Below are positions 54,133 through 63,648 of a DNA stretch of 64,000 nt, piece after piece. A model generated the notes under the pieces. It worked only from the letters and a program-made list of their open reading frames with translations. It had not been told where the DNA came from and made no database searches. Every line of letters starts with the position of its first letter. The stretch's first letter is position 1. The translations under genes were made by a program, and so were the position numbers. Origin of the DNA: Anaerolineaceae bacterium (GTDB taxonomy: Bacteria > Chloroflexota > Anaerolineae > Aggregatilineales > Phototrophicaceae); contig JACKCH010000017.1 of the NCBI GenBank assembly GCA_020634115.1, forward strand, positions 124,001 to 188,000, read 5' to 3'.

Positions 54133-55293
54133 ATGCGAGATTTTATAGTGGGTGACAAGGATACAGGGCTAACCGGACGACTGAAAATCAAAGCCGTTGA
54201 ACTCGGTTTCAATCTGGTGGGCGTTACCCGCGCCGCACCCTCTCCCGCACTGGAGGCCTATTTCCGCTGGATTGACGCTGGGATGCACGCCGGGATGGGG
54301 TATATGGCACGCCCTGACCGCCAGGCACGCCGCCGGGACTTAAACGCCATCCTGCCTGGCATTGAGTCGCTCATCGTAGTCGGATTGGGCTACCATACTG
54401 GAATGATACCGCCTGCTATCCTCGAAGACCCGGCGCGCGGTCGCATAGCAGCCTATGCCTGGGGCGCGGACTATCATGACATCATGACGCCTCGCCTGGA
54501 AGCATTAGCGGAGTGGCTGGCAGTGGAGCAGGGAGAGGATTCCATCCACCGCGTCTATGTGGATACCGGCGCACTGCTTGAACGGAGTCACGCGCATCAG
54601 GCCGGGCTGGGGTTCACCGGCAAAAATACGATGCTCATACACCCCCGGCGTGGCAGCGGCTTTTTCCTGGGCGAAATCCTCACTACACTAAAATTGGATT
54701 CATACGATGTTCCAGGTCGGGCGACGATGTGCGGGAACTGCACGCGCTGTCTGACTGCCTGTCCAACCGGGGCGTTTCCCGGTCCCCACGTACTGGATGC
54801 CCGCCGCTGCATCAGCTACTTGACAATTGAGCATAAAGGCTGGATTGACCGTGACCTGCGTCCACTAATGGGCAACTGGGTGTTTGGCTGCGACATTTGC
54901 CAGGATGTCTGCCCATTTCAACGTTTCGCCACGCCCACTCAGGAATCAGTTTTCTACCCGCAGGATGTGACTCGCGCCGCTCCACCGCTGCTTGATCTGC
55001 TGGCACTGGATGAGGCCGGTTTCCACGCCCGTTATTACGGGTCGCCGCTCTACCGCATCAAGCGCGAACGGCTGGTGCGGAATGCCTGCATCGCTGCCGG
55101 AAATTGGGGCAACCGGGCTGCGGTTCCACCGCTAGAGGCCCTGCTGGGCGACGCCAGCCCCTTGATTCGCGGTCACGCAGCCTGGGCGCTGTGGCGTATC
55201 CTGGGCGGTGACGCCCGCTCGCTGCTGGTGAACGCCCAGCGTCACGAGACCGATCAAGCGGCACAGGCGGAAATCGCCGGGTTACTGGGCTGA
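54133..55293 (+). CDS. queG: Epoxyqueuosine reductase
   Basis: 386 residues. An N-terminal cobalamin/Fe-S region includes LIVVGLGYHTG and GFTGKNTMLIHPRRGSGFFLGEI. Two 4Fe-4S motifs follow: CGNCTRCLTACPTGAF (about 199) and CDICQDVCPFQ (about 253). A HEAT-like C-terminal region ends the protein. It makes queuosine-34 in tRNA from the epoxide, using B12, which agrees with a cobalt-chelatase role for the gene at 1-1743. Confidence 0.93.
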   Translation: MRDFIVGDKDTGLTGRLKIKAVELGFNLVGVTRAAPSPALEAYFRWIDAGMHAGMGYMARPDRQARRRDLNAILPGIESLIVVGLGYHTGMIPPAILEDPARGRIAAYAWGADYHDIMTPRLEALAEWLAVEQGEDSIHRVYVDTGALLERSHAHQAGLGFTGKNTMLIHPRRGSGFFLGEILTTLKLDSYDVPGRATMCGNCTRCLTACPTGAFPGPHVLDARRCISYLTIEHKGWIDRDLRPLMGNWVFGCDICQDVCPFQRFATPTQESVFYPQDVTRAAPPLLDLLALDEAGFHARYYGSPLYRIKRERLVRNACIAAGNWGNRAAVPPLEALLGDASPLIRGHAAWALWRILGGDARSLLVNAQRHETDQAAQAEIAGLLG

Positions 55294-55361
55294 TGGACTG
55301 CGTTGGTCTGGCGATTATCGCAGTACAATAGAACGTATAGTTTATGTATTGATGAACTCAC

Positions 55362-55385
55362 CAGGGTGTGGCGTGCCGCACCCTG
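55362..55385. promoter_or_regulatory. Strong palindrome before the MFS gene
   Basis: CAGGGTG and CACCCTG arms (7 bp) enclose a further GGC/GCC pairing. It lies 24 bases before the chosen start of the carrier, inside its leader, and could be an operator for it or an RNA hairpin at the end of queG (no T run). Confidence 0.45.
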
Positions 55386-55408
55386 CTGTACGTAAAGATC
55401 ACATCCCT

Positions 55409-56695
55409 ATGACCACAAAAGCACGTTCCTATCCCCGCACCTTCTGGGTACTGTTCTATGGATTATTCATCAACCGTATCAGTTCCAGCCTGGTCTGGCC
55501 GTTTCTCACGCTGTATATGCACGATACCCTGGGAATCCCGCTGACGGTCACGGCGCTGCTGATTACACTGCAATCGTTCAGCGGCCTGATTTCTACGATC
55601 TACGTCAGCCCCTTTATGGATCGGGTAGGGCGCAAAGGTCTGATGATCGTCGGGCTGTTCGCCACCAGTGCTACACTCGTTTTGATGAGTTCTACCCGGG
55701 CGCTGCCGGTCTGGATCGTGTTGATTGCGCTCTATGGCGCAGTCGGCCAGGTGTTTAATGTGGGCAGCAACGCGATGGTGGCCGATCTGGTCGAACCGGA
55801 GCGGCGCACCCAGGCCTATGCCCTGATTCGCACCAGCAGCAACCTGGGCATTGCCATCGGCCCGGCCATCGGCGGTCTGTTGATAAGCGCCTTCTCGTTC
55901 GAGGTTACGTTTTACATCACTGCCGCCGTCAATGTGACTATCGCGTTCATCGCCCTCTATGTCCTGCCGGAAACAATCCCTCAGCGCCAGTCATACCAGG
56001 AACAGCAGGCCAGCGGCGGCTTCTGGGTTATTCTCAAAGACCGCCTGTTTATCACCACCTGGGGGCTGTTTGTGCTGTCTTTGAGCGCCCCAACCCTCGT
56101 ATTCAGCCTGCTGCTGATCTATACCAAGACAAATTTCGGGATGCCGGAGTCGCAGTACAGTCTGCTGATTACGACCAACGCGGCTATGGTCGTCCTCTTC
56201 CAGTTCGCTGTCACTCGTCTGACACAACGGTTCCGTCCTTTCCCGGTTATGACTGTCGGGGCGATCTTTTACGCCCTGGGCGTGGGCAGTGTGGCGCTGG
56301 GATCATCATTCTGGGCATTCTGGGGCAGTATGATCGTTATCACGACTGGCGAGCTGCTCATCACACCAACCATCACCGGGCTGATCGCTAATATCGCGCC
56401 CACCGACCAGCGTGCCCGCTACCTGGGTGTCCTGAGCATGTCATATCCCCTGGCTTCAGGCACAGCGCCGGTTATCGGTGGTTTCCTGGGGGATACTATC
56501 GCGCCTCGTGCGACCTGGGTCGGCGGCATGGTTCTGACATCACTGGCGGTGATTGGCTTCTACCGGCTGGCACAGCGGCGTCTGTTCCCGCCGCAATATA
56601 TGCAAAGCGGTGCGCTGGGTGATGTTCCCACCCCCATTGGCGAAGACCCGGCTTTGATCTACGAAACCGCGGCCCCAACGATTGGCACGGATTAA
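55409..56695 (+). CDS. MFS transporter
   Basis: 428 residues from MTTKARSYPRTFWVLFYGLFINRISSSLVWPFLTLYMHDTLG, a typical MFS start; the frame reaches back to 55349 but that portion is not membrane-like. The loop YVSPFMDRVGRKGLMIVGL is the MFS A motif. It resembles the MdtH/YceL-like export group. Substrate unknown. Confidence 0.8.
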   Translation: MTTKARSYPRTFWVLFYGLFINRISSSLVWPFLTLYMHDTLGIPLTVTALLITLQSFSGLISTIYVSPFMDRVGRKGLMIVGLFATSATLVLMSSTRALPVWIVLIALYGAVGQVFNVGSNAMVADLVEPERRTQAYALIRTSSNLGIAIGPAIGGLLISAFSFEVTFYITAAVNVTIAFIALYVLPETIPQRQSYQEQQASGGFWVILKDRLFITTWGLFVLSLSAPTLVFSLLLIYTKTNFGMPESQYSLLITTNAAMVVLFQFAVTRLTQRFRPFPVMTVGAIFYALGVGSVALGSSFWAFWGSMIVITTGELLITPTITGLIANIAPTDQRARYLGVLSMSYPLASGTAPVIGGFLGDTIAPRATWVGGMVLTSLAVIGFYRLAQRRLFPPQYMQSGALGDVPTPIGEDPALIYETAAPTIGTD

Positions 56696-56733
56696 TTGTG
56701 CTAAATGGCCTGTATCCTCAGCCCCAAATGCGT

Positions 56734-56757
56734 TATAATATACCCTATGGGGTATAT
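56734..56757 (+). promoter_or_regulatory. -10 box and CsoR-like operator
   Basis: TATAAT (56734-56739) overlaps a palindrome at 56738-56757 with arms ATATACCC and GGGTATAT and a 4-base centre. A/T-flanked CCC...GGG palindromes of this kind are used by CsoR-family copper repressors. It is 41 bases before the chaperone start. Confidence 0.6.
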
Positions 56758-56797
56758 ACCCGAAATGATCGGTTACATAGCGAATGAGGTGAGCAAC

Positions 56798-57007
56798 ATG
56801 GATAGCAAGACCTTTCTGGTACCAAATATCGGCTGTAATGGCTGTGTACGCACCATTCAGAACGAAGTCAGTGAACTCGCGGGCGTGAAGAAGGTTGAAG
56901 GCGTGGTGGATACCAAAACCGTCACCGTCGAGTGGGACTCCCCGGCGACCTGGGAACAGATTCTGTCAACGCTCAAGGAAATTGACTACGCCCCGGCAGA
57001 AGCCTGA
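56798..57007 (+). CDS. Heavy-metal-associated (CopZ-like) protein
   Basis: 69 residues, one HMA domain with the metal pair C13-x2-C16 (PNIGCNGCV) and ending KEIDYAPAEA. Such proteins carry Cu(I) to P-type ATPases. The usual MxCxxC start is NIGCNGC here. The start at 56798 has GAGGTGA upstream; the earlier ATG at 56705 lies before the operator and promoter. No CopA or CsoR gene in the window, so it is an orphan. Confidence 0.85.
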   Translation: MDSKTFLVPNIGCNGCVRTIQNEVSELAGVKKVEGVVDTKTVTVEWDSPATWEQILSTLKEIDYAPAEA

Positions 57008-57032
57008 TACTCCGTCCAGCCTGTTTTCACCG

Positions 57033-57069
57033 AGTGGGCGCATCATCATGAGCGCCCACTGTGTGTTTT
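57033..57069 (+). terminator. Terminator after the HMA gene
   Basis: AGTGGGCGC/GCGCCCACT, perfect 9-bp stem (57033-57041 with 57052-57060), then GTGTGTTTT. A 14-bp palindrome, GTGTTTTAAAACAC, follows at 57063-57076. Confidence 0.85.
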
Positions 57070-57178
57070 AAAACACGTTTTTGTTCGACCAGACTAAAGT
57101 TTAACAGCCATTTAATATCCTGATGCTGAACGCTGGTCTATAATCAACCCCATTCAATAGCTTATGGGGAGTCGAATC

Positions 57179-57616
57179 ATGGCAAAAACATATCAGATCA
57201 ACGGGATAACCCGTTTTGTAAATCGTATCCTGGTCGGGTTGATTCGGATGGGCATCATGCCCGCAAAGATGTATGTGCTCACCGTGCGCGGGCGCAAGAC
57301 CGGCAAATTGTACTCTATGCTGGTATTTCCTGTTATTGAAGGTGACAGACGCTATGTGGTTTCACCGTATGGTGAGGTGAGTTGGGTGAAAAACGCCCGT
57401 GTGAGCGGCGAAGTCACCCTTGCACGCGGGTCGAAACAGGAAACCCTCAAACTCCAGGAACTGCCCGCTCAGGAAGCTGCCCCGATCCTCAAAGCCTATA
57501 TCACAGCAAATGCCATCACTCGCCAGTACTTTACGGTCACGCTGGAGTCGCCTATGGAAGCATTCGAGGCCGAAGCCAGCGCTCACCCCGTGTTTGAACT
57601 GCTGGTGGCAGGCTAA
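57179..57616 (+). CDS. F420-type nitroreductase family (DDN-like) protein
   Basis: 145 residues from the ATG at 57179 with GGGAG 9 bases upstream. The pattern VLTVRGRKTGKLYSMLVFPVIEGDRRYVVSPYGEVSWVKN (about 38-78) is that of the deazaflavin/flavin-dependent nitroreductase family (DUF385). The group reduces quinones or nitro compounds with F420H2, and its presence hints at F420 in this organism. It is single and ended by a terminator at 57673. Confidence 0.8.
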   Translation: MAKTYQINGITRFVNRILVGLIRMGIMPAKMYVLTVRGRKTGKLYSMLVFPVIEGDRRYVVSPYGEVSWVKNARVSGEVTLARGSKQETLKLQELPAQEAAPILKAYITANAITRQYFTVTLESPMEAFEAEASAHPVFELLVAG

Positions 57617-57672
57617 GGCCAGCCTCCGTCAAACCCGCCTGCTCCAAAAGAAAGCGTGCCAACCCCTGGCAG

Positions 57673-57713
57673 GCGGCAGCTTGTGTTTATATCGGTTCTG
57701 CCTGCCGCTTTTG
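57673..57713 (+). terminator. Terminator after the DDN-like gene
   Basis: GCGGCAG (57673-57679) with CTGCCGC (57702-57708) around a 22-base loop, then TTTTG. The rest of the gap to 57936 has GTTATGT/ACATAAC arms at 57775-57793 (5-base loop), a possible operator for the next gene, and no coding sequence. Confidence 0.6.
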
Positions 57714-57936
57714 TCTCATTTCAGCGCAAATCATATAAGACTAAGCGGGGTTTCCTGACGACCTATCGTGTTCAGTTATGTCTTATACATAACAAAACTG
57801 ATTTTTATCCTTCCCATTAAATTGGATTAACGCATTCAGATTTCTTGCTTAACGATGGGGCGTTAGTCTAGGCACTGGCATTCTACCGGTTTCGTAGAGG
57901 CCGTAGTGTTAATTGTTCCATAGGAAGGAATGACTA

Positions 57937-59436
57937 ATGAATCGTCGTGTAGTTTTGTCTGTTGGATTACTGATCGTCTCCGCGATCATCCTATCGGTTA
58001 TCGCCCCGGTTGCCGCCCAAGAAGCTGAAGGCAATATGATCCCTCTCGACCACCCGTATGCCGCCTTCCTGGAAAGTCGCGCTTATGGTGCGTCCCTGGG
58101 CGCCACCGCCGAATTTCGCAAAATGGAATGGGTTGTGGTCGATAGCGCCAACATGCGCCTGTATATGGCGATGACCGAAATCACCAGCAGCATGGCTGAC
58201 GGTGAAGGTGACATCGCTCTGGATGAAAACCGCTGCGGTATCGTCTACTACGCCGACCTGGATGAATCCTATGATGCTGCGGAACTGCGTCCCCTGGTCA
58301 TCGGTGGTGCATATAACCCTGATGGTGGCAAAAACCGCTGCGATGTGAACAACATCTCCAACCCCGATGGTGTGGGCGTGGATGCGCGTGGCCGTGTGTG
58401 GATCTGGGAAGATACCGGTAACCACTACAACAATATGATTTGGGTTTTTGACCCGGCGGACGGCTCGCTCAAGCGCTTCGGTTATACCCCGGCGGGCGCT
58501 GAAGTCACCGGCTTCTTCATTGCCGAAGACGGCACGGTCTTCATCAATTCCCAGCACCCTGACGCCACCAACCTGTATCCCTTCAATGCCGGCGTCGTCA
58601 CAGTTGTTAACGGCTTCAACGCCAACACCGACGACTTTGAAGAAGTCGCCGTCCCCGAGGGTGACGCGCAGCTCGTCCTGGGGGTGGCCGCTGGCGAGGT
58701 TCAGGTTCTGGCTCGTGTCGGTGACCCGATCCCCAGCAGCATCGGCAACCAGGTTTTTGGCGGCATCTACCGTGTAGATGGCTCCCTGCAATACGTCAAC
58801 AATGACCCCGATGGCAACATGTGGCTGCCGGTGGGCGAAGCCAGCAGCGAAGGCTGGCTGTACACCAATTTCGAGGGTATCCCCGGTGGTGTTGGCCGTT
58901 TGTACCTGCAGCACACCATGGACGGCTGGAATGTCCTCGACGGCCAGATGGTGGACTTCAGCAGCGTGAACGGCACCTGGACAAACTGCGGCGCGAGCGT
59001 CACCCCCTGGAATACCGGGCTGAGCGGCGAAGAGTACGAACCGATTGCCAGCGATTTTAACAATGTGGTTGGCATGAGCGACTACCTGGGCAGTGCGGCC
59101 AACCCGTATGACTACGGTTGGCTGGTCGAACTTACGCCCGACGGGGTTGGTGATGATGTCGCCAAGCGTTATGCGATGGGCCGCTTCAGCCACGAAAACG
59201 CTTCAATCGCCGCTGACCTGCGCACAGCCTATCACGGCGATGATGGTTCTAATACGATGATGTTTAAGTTTGTGGCGACCGAAGCTGGTGACCTCTCCGC
59301 GGGTACGCTCTACGCTGCGAAAGTCACCCAGATGGGCGGCACCGGGGCTGAGCACTACTTCCAACTCGAATGGATCGAACTCGGCACAGCTGCCGACGCC
59401 GACATCGAAGCTGCTGTTCGCGAACTGGATCGTTAG
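57937..59436 (+). CDS. Secreted PhoX-family (DUF839) protein
   Basis: 499 residues, signal peptide 1-27 (VVLSVGLLIVSAIILSVIAPVAAQ). PhoX/DUF839 hallmarks: FRKMEWVVVDSANMRLYMAMTEI, NPDGVGVDARGRVWIWEDTGNHYNNMIW and TGFFIAEDGTVFINSQHPD. PhoX is a calcium-iron alkaline phosphatase with a six-bladed propeller; many relatives have other roles. A strong GGAAGG site and clean codon use suggest high expression. It stands 98 bp ahead of a membrane cytochrome c gene but a hairpin lies between them. Confidence 0.82.
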   Translation: MNRRVVLSVGLLIVSAIILSVIAPVAAQEAEGNMIPLDHPYAAFLESRAYGASLGATAEFRKMEWVVVDSANMRLYMAMTEITSSMADGEGDIALDENRCGIVYYADLDESYDAAELRPLVIGGAYNPDGGKNRCDVNNISNPDGVGVDARGRVWIWEDTGNHYNNMIWVFDPADGSLKRFGYTPAGAEVTGFFIAEDGTVFINSQHPDATNLYPFNAGVVTVVNGFNANTDDFEEVAVPEGDAQLVLGVAAGEVQVLARVGDPIPSSIGNQVFGGIYRVDGSLQYVNNDPDGNMWLPVGEASSEGWLYTNFEGIPGGVGRLYLQHTMDGWNVLDGQMVDFSSVNGTWTNCGASVTPWNTGLSGEEYEPIASDFNNVVGMSDYLGSAANPYDYGWLVELTPDGVGDDVAKRYAMGRFSHENASIAADLRTAYHGDDGSNTMMFKFVATEAGDLSAGTLYAAKVTQMGGTGAEHYFQLEWIELGTAADADIEAAVRELDR

Positions 59437-59445
59437 GCTTTTCCT

Positions 59446-59480
59446 GTGGGGGTGTGCCACTGGGTCATGCCCCCACTTCA
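59446..59480 (+). terminator. Terminator after the PhoX-family gene
   Basis: GTGGGGG/CCCCCAC stem with a 17-base loop, then a T-rich tract (TTCATTTCT). Strong stem, imperfect T run, so partial read-through into the cytochrome gene is possible. Confidence 0.6.
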
Positions 59481-59534
59481 TTTCTCTGGCTGCTTACGCC
59501 AAGGACGCCCCCGTTATGAAAGAAAGTTCCTTCC

Positions 59535-60317
59535 ATGAATCAAACACAGAATGATGCCACGACATCAGCCCTGCTCCTCTTTGTCCTCCTGTTCGCCGCC
59601 ACCGGCGTGATGGTTTTTGCGCTTGGCCCAGGCACGGTTCGACTACCAGAACCCATTGACCCGGCTCTGGCCCAGACCGGGCGCTGGTTGTGGACGGATT
59701 TTCGGACTCCTGTCGAAGCCTACCCTCCCGTCCAGATTTGGATGGACGTGAGCGAGGGCGGGGTGGTAAATGGCCTGTTTTCGATTTATCCGAATTATCC
59801 TGAAATCCCCGCTGCTGCCCTGACGCTCATCCAGCAGAACGGTTGTAACGTGAATTTCAAATCACTGGGGGAAGCCACAACGGATTCACCGATTTCCGGC
59901 AGATTCATTGCGCCAACAGAAGCGCGAATCCATATTGATGTGAGTGAATGTGCAGTCAAATATTACGGCAATATCTCCCTTCAGGAATCTCTGCAAGGTG
60001 ATTTTGTTGTGAAATATAATGATGCCATGACCCAATCCCTGCTCAACCCGGAGCCACCCACCCCGCTGGAACGGGGTCAGAATGTCTTTTCGCTGTACTG
60101 TTCCGGGTGTCATGGCACTTTTGCTGAGGGTGCCCCCGGTATCCCCAGCCTCCACACCGACCAGGTGCGCAATTATACCGACTACCAGATACTGACCATC
60201 GTCCGTAATGGTGTTATCAATACTGTGATGCCCGCCTGGGGCAGTGTCCTCAGCGAGGAAGACATCGCTGGTGTGCTGGAACTGGTTCGCCATATTGACG
60301 AAGTCCTGGGCGAATAA
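59535..60317 (+). CDS. Membrane-anchored cytochrome c
   Basis: 260 residues. One N-terminal helix (about 12-31, LLLFVLLFAATGVMVFAL) anchors it. A domain of about 140 residues with two Cys (NGCNVNF, SECAVKY) precedes a single class I cytochrome c domain: heme motif CSGCH at 189-193 and axial Met232 in TVMPAWG. The middle domain is of no family I know. It should pass electrons on the outer face of the membrane. Confidence 0.88.
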   Translation: MNQTQNDATTSALLLFVLLFAATGVMVFALGPGTVRLPEPIDPALAQTGRWLWTDFRTPVEAYPPVQIWMDVSEGGVVNGLFSIYPNYPEIPAAALTLIQQNGCNVNFKSLGEATTDSPISGRFIAPTEARIHIDVSECAVKYYGNISLQESLQGDFVVKYNDAMTQSLLNPEPPTPLERGQNVFSLYCSGCHGTFAEGAPGIPSLHTDQVRNYTDYQILTIVRNGVINTVMPAWGSVLSEEDIAGVLELVRHIDEVLGE

Positions 60318-60426
60318 GGACTGCCGGGTGCTTACGCGGCATCCAGGCAGGTTGAACCTGTAAAACCTCTCTTATATACGCTATCCTTAACCCTGGCAAT
60401 CACCTGGAGTTGAGGATTCAATCATC

Positions 60427-62139
60427 ATGGCGGATCACGAGAGACCCGACACTGACAATACGACGGAAACTGCACGCACCAACTTCATTCGCGAGATCAT
60501 TGATGAGGATAATCTTACCGGCAGGTTTGGCGGCGTTGTCCACACGCGCTTCCCACCGGAGCCGAACGGTTATCTCCATATCGGCCACGCAAAGGCTATC
60601 CACATTGATTTTGCTACTGCACAGCTCTATGGCGGCCAGTGTAACCTGCGTTTTGATGATACGAACCCTGCTAAAGAAGAGCAGGAATATATTGATGGCA
60701 TCATGCACGATATTCACTGGTTGGGCTATGACTGGGAAGACCGTCTTTTCTTCGCCTCGGACTATTTCGAACAGCTTTATCAGTGGGCGGTGCAGCTCAT
60801 TAAAGATGGCAAGGCTTATGTGGATGACCTCAGCGCCGATGAGATTCGTGAATACCGGGGTACGCTGACCGAAGTCGGCAAGGACAGCCCGCACCGGAAT
60901 CGCTCAATTGAAGAAAATCTCGATCTGTTTGAACGCATGAAGCAGGGCGAATTTGAGGAAGGCGCGTGTGTGCTGCGCGCTAAAATTGACATGGCCTCGC
61001 CCAACATCAACATGCGCGACCCGGTGATGTATCGTATTCTCAACGCGACCCATCCACGTACCGGCAATACCTGGCATATTTACCCGATGTACGACTGGGC
61101 GCACGGCCAGTCCGACTCGATTGAGGGCGTCACACATTCGATGTGTTCGCTCGAATACGAAGACCACCGCCCGTTGTATGACTGGTTTCTGGATCAGTTG
61201 GGTATTTTCCATCCCCGCCAGATTGAGTTTGCCCGCCTGCGTCTGACCAATACGGTCTTGAGCAAACGCCGCCTCATCCGATTAGTGAAAGAAGGGCATG
61301 TCGCCGGGTGGGATGATCCCCGGATGCCGACCCTTTCCGGGATGCGCCGCCGGGGCTATCCGCCGGAGGCTATCCGCACGTTTATTGATATGGCCGGGAT
61401 CGCCAAGAGTAACAGTACCGCCGACATTGCCATGCTGGAATACTGTGTGCGCCAGGAACTCAACAAGACTGCTCCCCGCGTGATGGGCGTGATTGATCCG
61501 CTCAAAGTCGTGATTACCAACTATCCTGAGGGGCAGACCGAGGAATTCGACGCCATCAACAACCCGGAAGACCTGGATGCCGGCACGCGCAAAGTGCCGT
61601 TTTCGCGCGTGCTGTATATTGAGCAGGCTGACTTCATGGAAGACCCGCCTAAGAAGTTTTACCGACTTTCCCCTGGCCGTGAAGTCCGGCTGCGCTATGC
61701 CTACTTCATTAAGTGTGAATCGGTGGTCAAGGACGATGCCGGGAACATCATCGAACTGCGCTGCACCTACGACCCGGAGACACGGGGCGGGGATGCGCCC
61801 GATGGCCGTAAAGTAAAGGCTACACTGCACTGGGTTTCCGCCGAACATGCGCTGCCCGCCGAAGTGCGGCAGTATGACCGCCTGTTCACCACGCCCAACC
61901 CGGATGATGTCGAAGACGGTCAGGATTTCCTGGTCAATCTGAATACCGATTCGCTCGAAACGCTCGCGCCTTGCTATGTTGAGCCGAGCCTTGCACAGGC
62001 CGCGCCGGGCGGGCGTTTCCAGTTTGAGCGCCTGGGTTACTTCTGTGTAGACCCGGACACAACGGCAGACAGGCTGGTGTTCAACCGCACCGTGACACTG
62101 CGTGACGAGTGGGCCAAACTCCAGCAAAAATCCGAATAA
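60427..62139 (+). CDS. glnS: Glutaminyl-tRNA synthetase
   Basis: 570 residues. Class I synthetase with HIGH at 51-54 ([11 protein letters not shown]) and the KMSKS-equivalent VLSKRRL near 277. GlnRS-specific features include [14 protein letters not shown] and the C-terminal anticodon-binding barrels (about 335-570). Full length. It charges tRNA-Gln directly, so the organism need not rely on GatCAB for Gln. The gene stands alone with a strong terminator. Confidence 0.96.
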   Translation: MADHERPDTDNTTETARTNFIREIIDEDNLTGRFGGVVHTRFPPEPNGYLHIGHAKAIHIDFATAQLYGGQCNLRFDDTNPAKEEQEYIDGIMHDIHWLGYDWEDRLFFASDYFEQLYQWAVQLIKDGKAYVDDLSADEIREYRGTLTEVGKDSPHRNRSIEENLDLFERMKQGEFEEGACVLRAKIDMASPNINMRDPVMYRILNATHPRTGNTWHIYPMYDWAHGQSDSIEGVTHSMCSLEYEDHRPLYDWFLDQLGIFHPRQIEFARLRLTNTVLSKRRLIRLVKEGHVAGWDDPRMPTLSGMRRRGYPPEAIRTFIDMAGIAKSNSTADIAMLEYCVRQELNKTAPRVMGVIDPLKVVITNYPEGQTEEFDAINNPEDLDAGTRKVPFSRVLYIEQADFMEDPPKKFYRLSPGREVRLRYAYFIKCESVVKDDAGNIIELRCTYDPETRGGDAPDGRKVKATLHWVSAEHALPAEVRQYDRLFTTPNPDDVEDGQDFLVNLNTDSLETLAPCYVEPSLAQAAPGGRFQFERLGYFCVDPDTTADRLVFNRTVTLRDEWAKLQQKSE

Positions 62140-62166
62140 CTGCGTTAGCCTGGCGTGAATCATACG

Positions 62167-62198
62167 AACACCCATCCGTTACGATGATGGGTGTTTTT
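62167..62198 (+). terminator. glnS terminator
   Basis: AACACCCAT/ATGGGTGTT, perfect 9-bp stem, then T (62194-62198). Confidence 0.9.
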
Positions 62199-62390
62199 GA
62201 TTCCTGTGCGTACCCCGGCAGGATACCCAACGTGATGACGATCACAGTGACGGCGGAGGGAGATTCCGAAGGGTAGACGCATCACTTCAAACCGGAATGG
62301 CCTTTCGGGATGTGCCGAGTCGGGCGAACACCGGGTATACTTTGTGTATCACAATCGCGAAATATGGCTTTTATGTAAAGGATTCTTCTT

Positions 62391-63581
62391 ATGCCCACCA
62401 CCCACTATCAGCCGTTTACCGACGAGCACCAGATGTTCCGTAAATCCGTGCGAAATTTCGTGGAGAAGGAACTCAACCCTCACTGTGACGAATGGGAGGA
62501 AGCCGGAATCTGGCCGGCGCACGATGTTCTCAAGAAAATGGGCGACCTCGGCTTCCTGGGGTTGAACTACGACGAGGCTTACGGCGGCGCGAATGCCGAC
62601 ATCTGGTTCACTGTTGTCCTGTCAGAAGAGCTGGGGCGCTGCAAGTGTGCCGGTGTGCCGATGGGCATCATGGTGCATACCGATATGTGTACCCCGGCGC
62701 TGGCGAAGTATGGCAGCCACGAACTCAAAGAGCAGTATCTCGCCCCCGCTATCCGGGGCGACATGGTGGGCTGTATCGCCGTCACCGAACCGGGGGCGGG
62801 CAGCGATGTTGCCGGAATCATCACCCGCGCCGAGAAGGATGGCGACGACTACGTGATTAACGGCGCCAAGATGTACATCACCAATGGCGCTCAGGCTGAT
62901 TGGGTCTGCCTGCTGGCCCGCACCGAGCCGGGCAAGAGTTACCGGGGGATGTCGCTCATCATGGTGCCGACCACGACGCCGGGCTTCAGCGTCAGCCGCA
63001 AACTGGAAAAACTCGGCAACCGATCCAGCGACACCGCCGTTCTTTCCTTTGAAAATGCCCGTGTGCCGCAGTCCAATCTCATTGGCGCGGAGGGGATGGG
63101 CTTCTACCTGCAAATGGAACAGTTCCAGATGGAACGTCTCGTTGGTTCGCTCTCCGCGACGGGTGGTATGGAGATAGCCGTGCGCGAGACGATGCGCTAC
63201 TGCACCGAGCGCCAGACTTTCGGCCAGCCGCTCATCCACAACCAGTGGATTCAGTTCAAGCTGGTCGAACTGCTTACGGAAATTGAGGCGCTGCGCCAGT
63301 TGAATTATTATGCGGCGTCACTTATGGAGTCCGGGGCCGCGCCGGAAGAAGTCACGCGCGTCGCTTCCATGTGCAAACTCAAGGCCGGGCGGCTGGCGCG
63401 GGAAGTGGGGGATACCTGCCTGCAATTCTACGGCGGCATGGGCTATATGGAAGAAACCTGGATTTCCCGCTATTTCCGTGATGCCCGGCTGCTCTCGATT
63501 GGCGGCGGCGCGGACGAGGTGATGATGGGAATCATCGCCAAGCTGGAAGGCATGATGCCCTCACGCGGCAAACGGGAGTGA
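62391..63581 (+). CDS. Acyl-CoA dehydrogenase
   Basis: 396 residues, intact, unlike the two damaged relatives at 28.7 and 30.3 kb. N-terminal helices (FRKSVRNFVEKELNPHCDEWEEAGIWP), the beta domain with AVTEPGAGSDVAGI, and C-terminal AREVGDTCLQFYGGMGYMEETWISRYFRDARLLSIGGGADEVMMGIIA. It is of the short/medium-chain or isovaleryl-like group. The preceding FAD and substrate motifs are all present. Flanked by a repeat palindrome at its 3' side. Confidence 0.93.
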   Translation: MPTTHYQPFTDEHQMFRKSVRNFVEKELNPHCDEWEEAGIWPAHDVLKKMGDLGFLGLNYDEAYGGANADIWFTVVLSEELGRCKCAGVPMGIMVHTDMCTPALAKYGSHELKEQYLAPAIRGDMVGCIAVTEPGAGSDVAGIITRAEKDGDDYVINGAKMYITNGAQADWVCLLARTEPGKSYRGMSLIMVPTTTPGFSVSRKLEKLGNRSSDTAVLSFENARVPQSNLIGAEGMGFYLQMEQFQMERLVGSLSATGGMEIAVRETMRYCTERQTFGQPLIHNQWIQFKLVELLTEIEALRQLNYYAASLMESGAAPEEVTRVASMCKLKAGRLAREVGDTCLQFYGGMGYMEETWISRYFRDARLLSIGGGADEVMMGIIAKLEGMMPSRGKRE

Positions 63582-63621
63582 GGCTAACACATAACACACC
63601 GACAGAATGAATTTACTGGTT

Positions 63622-63648
63622 GTAGGGGCGTACGCCGTGCGCCCCTAC
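63622..63648. repeat. REP-like palindrome
   Basis: GTAGGGGCG/CGCCCCTAC, perfect 9-bp arms with a 9-base centre. It touches the stop codon of the Mrr-like gene and sits 41 bases past the acyl-CoA dehydrogenase stop. Same G/C pattern as in the element at 40605-40779. Confidence 0.65.

Noticed and set aside
57991..59193. A 400-codon antisense frame in the PhoX-family gene
   Set aside because: The plus-strand frame has a signal peptide, RBS and family motifs; the antisense product is low-complexity.
61282..62175. Antisense frame in glnS
   Set aside because: Shadow of a certain gene.
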